A DNA stretch of 35,167 nucleotides, from contig CALQJH020000001.1 of the NCBI GenBank assembly GCA_943330835.2, positions 1 to 35,167 of the forward strand, in the 5' to 3' direction. Below are positions 34,510-35,167 of this stretch, piece by piece. How positions within the stretch are numbered: the first letter of the stretch is position 1; every line of letters starts with the position of its first letter. A model generated the notes under the pieces. That model was not told the origin of the DNA, did no database searches, and saw only the letters and a list, made by a program, of their open reading frames with translations. A program made the translations under genes and the position numbers. This DNA is from Candidatus Kuenenia stuttgartensis. GTDB lineage: Bacteria > Bacteroidota > Bacteroidia > Chitinophagales > Chitinophagaceae.

Positions 34510-35004
34510 TTAGTGTGTAAGACTTTTCTTATCAAAAACAGCGCTCAAGCTTACCCCCATACTATCAATTTTTACACGGGCTTTATTTCCCAAAATCTCT
34601 AGTACAACTCCTTTATAATTCATTAATACGCCTCTATTTATTATTACAGCATCCTTCTCTTTTAATTGATTATCAGATACTTCTATGCTTTTAAATTCAT
34701 TTAGGAATTTTTTTATTGTCTCTATTTCCTCATCTCTGACGACCGCAGGTTTTCCAAGGAAATACACATAACTTATAATTCCATCTATTAATTTAATATT
34801 CCACTTTTTATCATCAGTTATCCTGATGAATACATATCCTTTAAACAGCGGTTCAAATATTATTTTCTTACGATCACTCCACTGCTTTTCAACTTTGTTC
34901 AGGGGACAATAATTCTCAATCCCCTTTTCATCAAGGATTCTGGCAACCTTTTTTTCCCAGCGAGGTCGGGTATAAACTACATGCCAAAATAACGTTTCCT
35001 CCAT
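34510..35004 (-). CDS. upxY: UpxY-type NusG-family transcription antiterminator
   Basis: The 164-residue protein has the layout of a specialised NusG paralogue. An NGN domain covers about residues 5-105, with the typical opening WHVVYTRPRWEKKVA and the FEPLFKGYVFIRI strand at about 50-62. A KOW domain follows at about 115-164 (NYKGVVLEI and KARVKID). In Bacteroides, UpxY proteins are encoded first in capsule operons and prevent premature termination within their own locus; the same position here, ahead of 31 co-directional genes with very short spacers, supports that role. The gap to the next gene is 78 bases without a visible hairpin. The start is the only ATG before the conserved NGN strand. 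It is too short and too divergent to be read as the housekeeping NusG, which normally sits with ribosomal protein genes. Confidence 0.9.
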   Translation of the reverse strand: MEETLFWHVVYTRPRWEKKVARILDEKGIENYCPLNKVEKQWSDRKKIIFEPLFKGYVFIRITDDKKWNIKLIDGIISYVYFLGKPAVVRDEEIETIKKFLNEFKSIEVSDNQLKEKDAVIINRGVLMNYKGVVLEILGNKARVKIDSMGVSLSAVFDKKSLTH

Positions 35005-35167
35005 TTTTCAATTTTCCTAAACTCGTTTATTTTACCTGGTTATTAATTCAAAGAATTTTTCCAGATTCTATTTTTATAAATCAATTCTTTATTCATTAGA
35101 TTAAAATATCTTTCTACACAAGACAAAGCTTCGCTAACCCTCAGTCACATACACTGTATGTAAAAAA
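35005..35167 (-). promoter_or_regulatory. Leader region upstream of the antiterminator gene
   Basis: This 163-base non-coding stretch precedes the first gene of the operon and must contain at least part of its 5' untranslated leader. UpxY-type antiterminators are known to act on the leader of their own locus, so a recognition element is expected here. I see a 15-base inverted repeat at its distal end and otherwise AT-rich sequence. No clear match to the Bacteroidota promoter consensus (TTTG, about 19 bases, TAnnTTTG) could be placed, so the promoter may lie beyond the window. Role assigned by position only. Confidence 0.4.
35147..35161. repeat. Short perfect inverted repeat, arms ACATAC/GTATGT
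   Basis: Two 6-base arms, ACATAC and GTATGT, are separated by three bases about 140 bases upstream of the antiterminator start. On the minus strand a run of T residues lies before the repeat rather than after it, so it is not a standard intrinsic terminator for this operon. It could be an operator, an RNA hairpin in the leader, or chance in AT-rich DNA. The symmetry is seen directly; function is unknown. Confidence 0.35.

Noticed and set aside
34510..35004. Housekeeping NusG
   Set aside because: Context lacks secE and ribosomal protein genes, and the sequence resembles the shorter UpxY paralogues that head capsule operons.
35005..35167. Enterobacterial JUMPstart/ops element or a Bacteroidota promoter in the leader
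   Set aside because: No GGCGGTAG-like ops sequence is present, and the best TTTG and TAnnTTTG-like pairs have wrong spacing or several mismatches.

Overview
The window is a single 35 kb surface-polysaccharide locus from an AT-rich Bacteroidota genome. The phylum call rests on several things seen together: an UpxY-type NusG paralogue as first gene, an exosortase inside a glycan cluster, A/T-rich gene starts without clear Shine-Dalgarno sequences, and strongly AT-biased codons. The class is less certain; the exosortase arrangement suits Chitinophagia, Sphingobacteriia or Cytophagia better than Bacteroidia.

All 32 genes I accept lie on the minus strand, so the locus reads from high to low coordinates. 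No gap between genes exceeds about 83 bases and many junctions overlap by 1 to 11 bases, so it looks like one very long operon. It opens with the antiterminator (34510-35004), whose likely job is to let RNA polymerase cross the whole locus. No tRNA, rRNA, IS element, CRISPR array or convincing terminator was seen.

Region by region in transcription order. (1) 35.0-27.8 kb: UpxY, GDP-fucose synthase, an asparagine-synthase-like amidotransferase, a GT4 glycosyltransferase, a Wzm/Wzt ABC exporter and a left-handed beta-helix acyltransferase. (2) 27.9-21.5 kb: an SDR epimerase, four glycosyltransferases or likely ones including a WecF (GT56) homologue, and a VioA-like sugar 4-aminotransferase; together they suggest a dTDP-4-amino-4,6-dideoxyhexose residue. 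(3) 21.4-13.8 kb: HisH, HisF and a WbpG/PseA-type sugar amidotransferase, then a WbpB-like oxidoreductase, a WbpD-like acetyltransferase, an MBOAT plus SGNH O-acylation pair and a WbpE-like aminotransferase; this resembles the route to a 2,3-diamino-uronic acid carrying an acetamidino group. (4) 13.8-0 kb: a glycosyltransferase, a second asparagine-synthase homologue, a 733-residue tandem glycosyltransferase, a GT4, an FkbM methyltransferase, a Wzy-like polymerase, another GT4, an exosortase, an O-carbamoyltransferase, a GT2 and a CpsB/YwqE-type phosphotyrosine phosphatase.

The enzymes predict a complex heteropolysaccharide with deoxy-, amino-, probably amidino- and amidated sugars, decorated by acyl, carbamoyl and perhaps methyl groups. 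Missing from the window are an initiating glycosyl-1-phosphate transferase, Gmd, a UDP-GlcNAc 6-dehydrogenase, a Wzx flippase and Wza/Wzc components, so the full system extends outside or uses genes elsewhere. The most unusual points are the exosortase next to a Wzy-like polymerase with no visible sorting substrate, the coexistence of that polymerase with an ABC exporter, and a sugar amidotransferase that has lost half of its expected zinc-ribbon cysteines.
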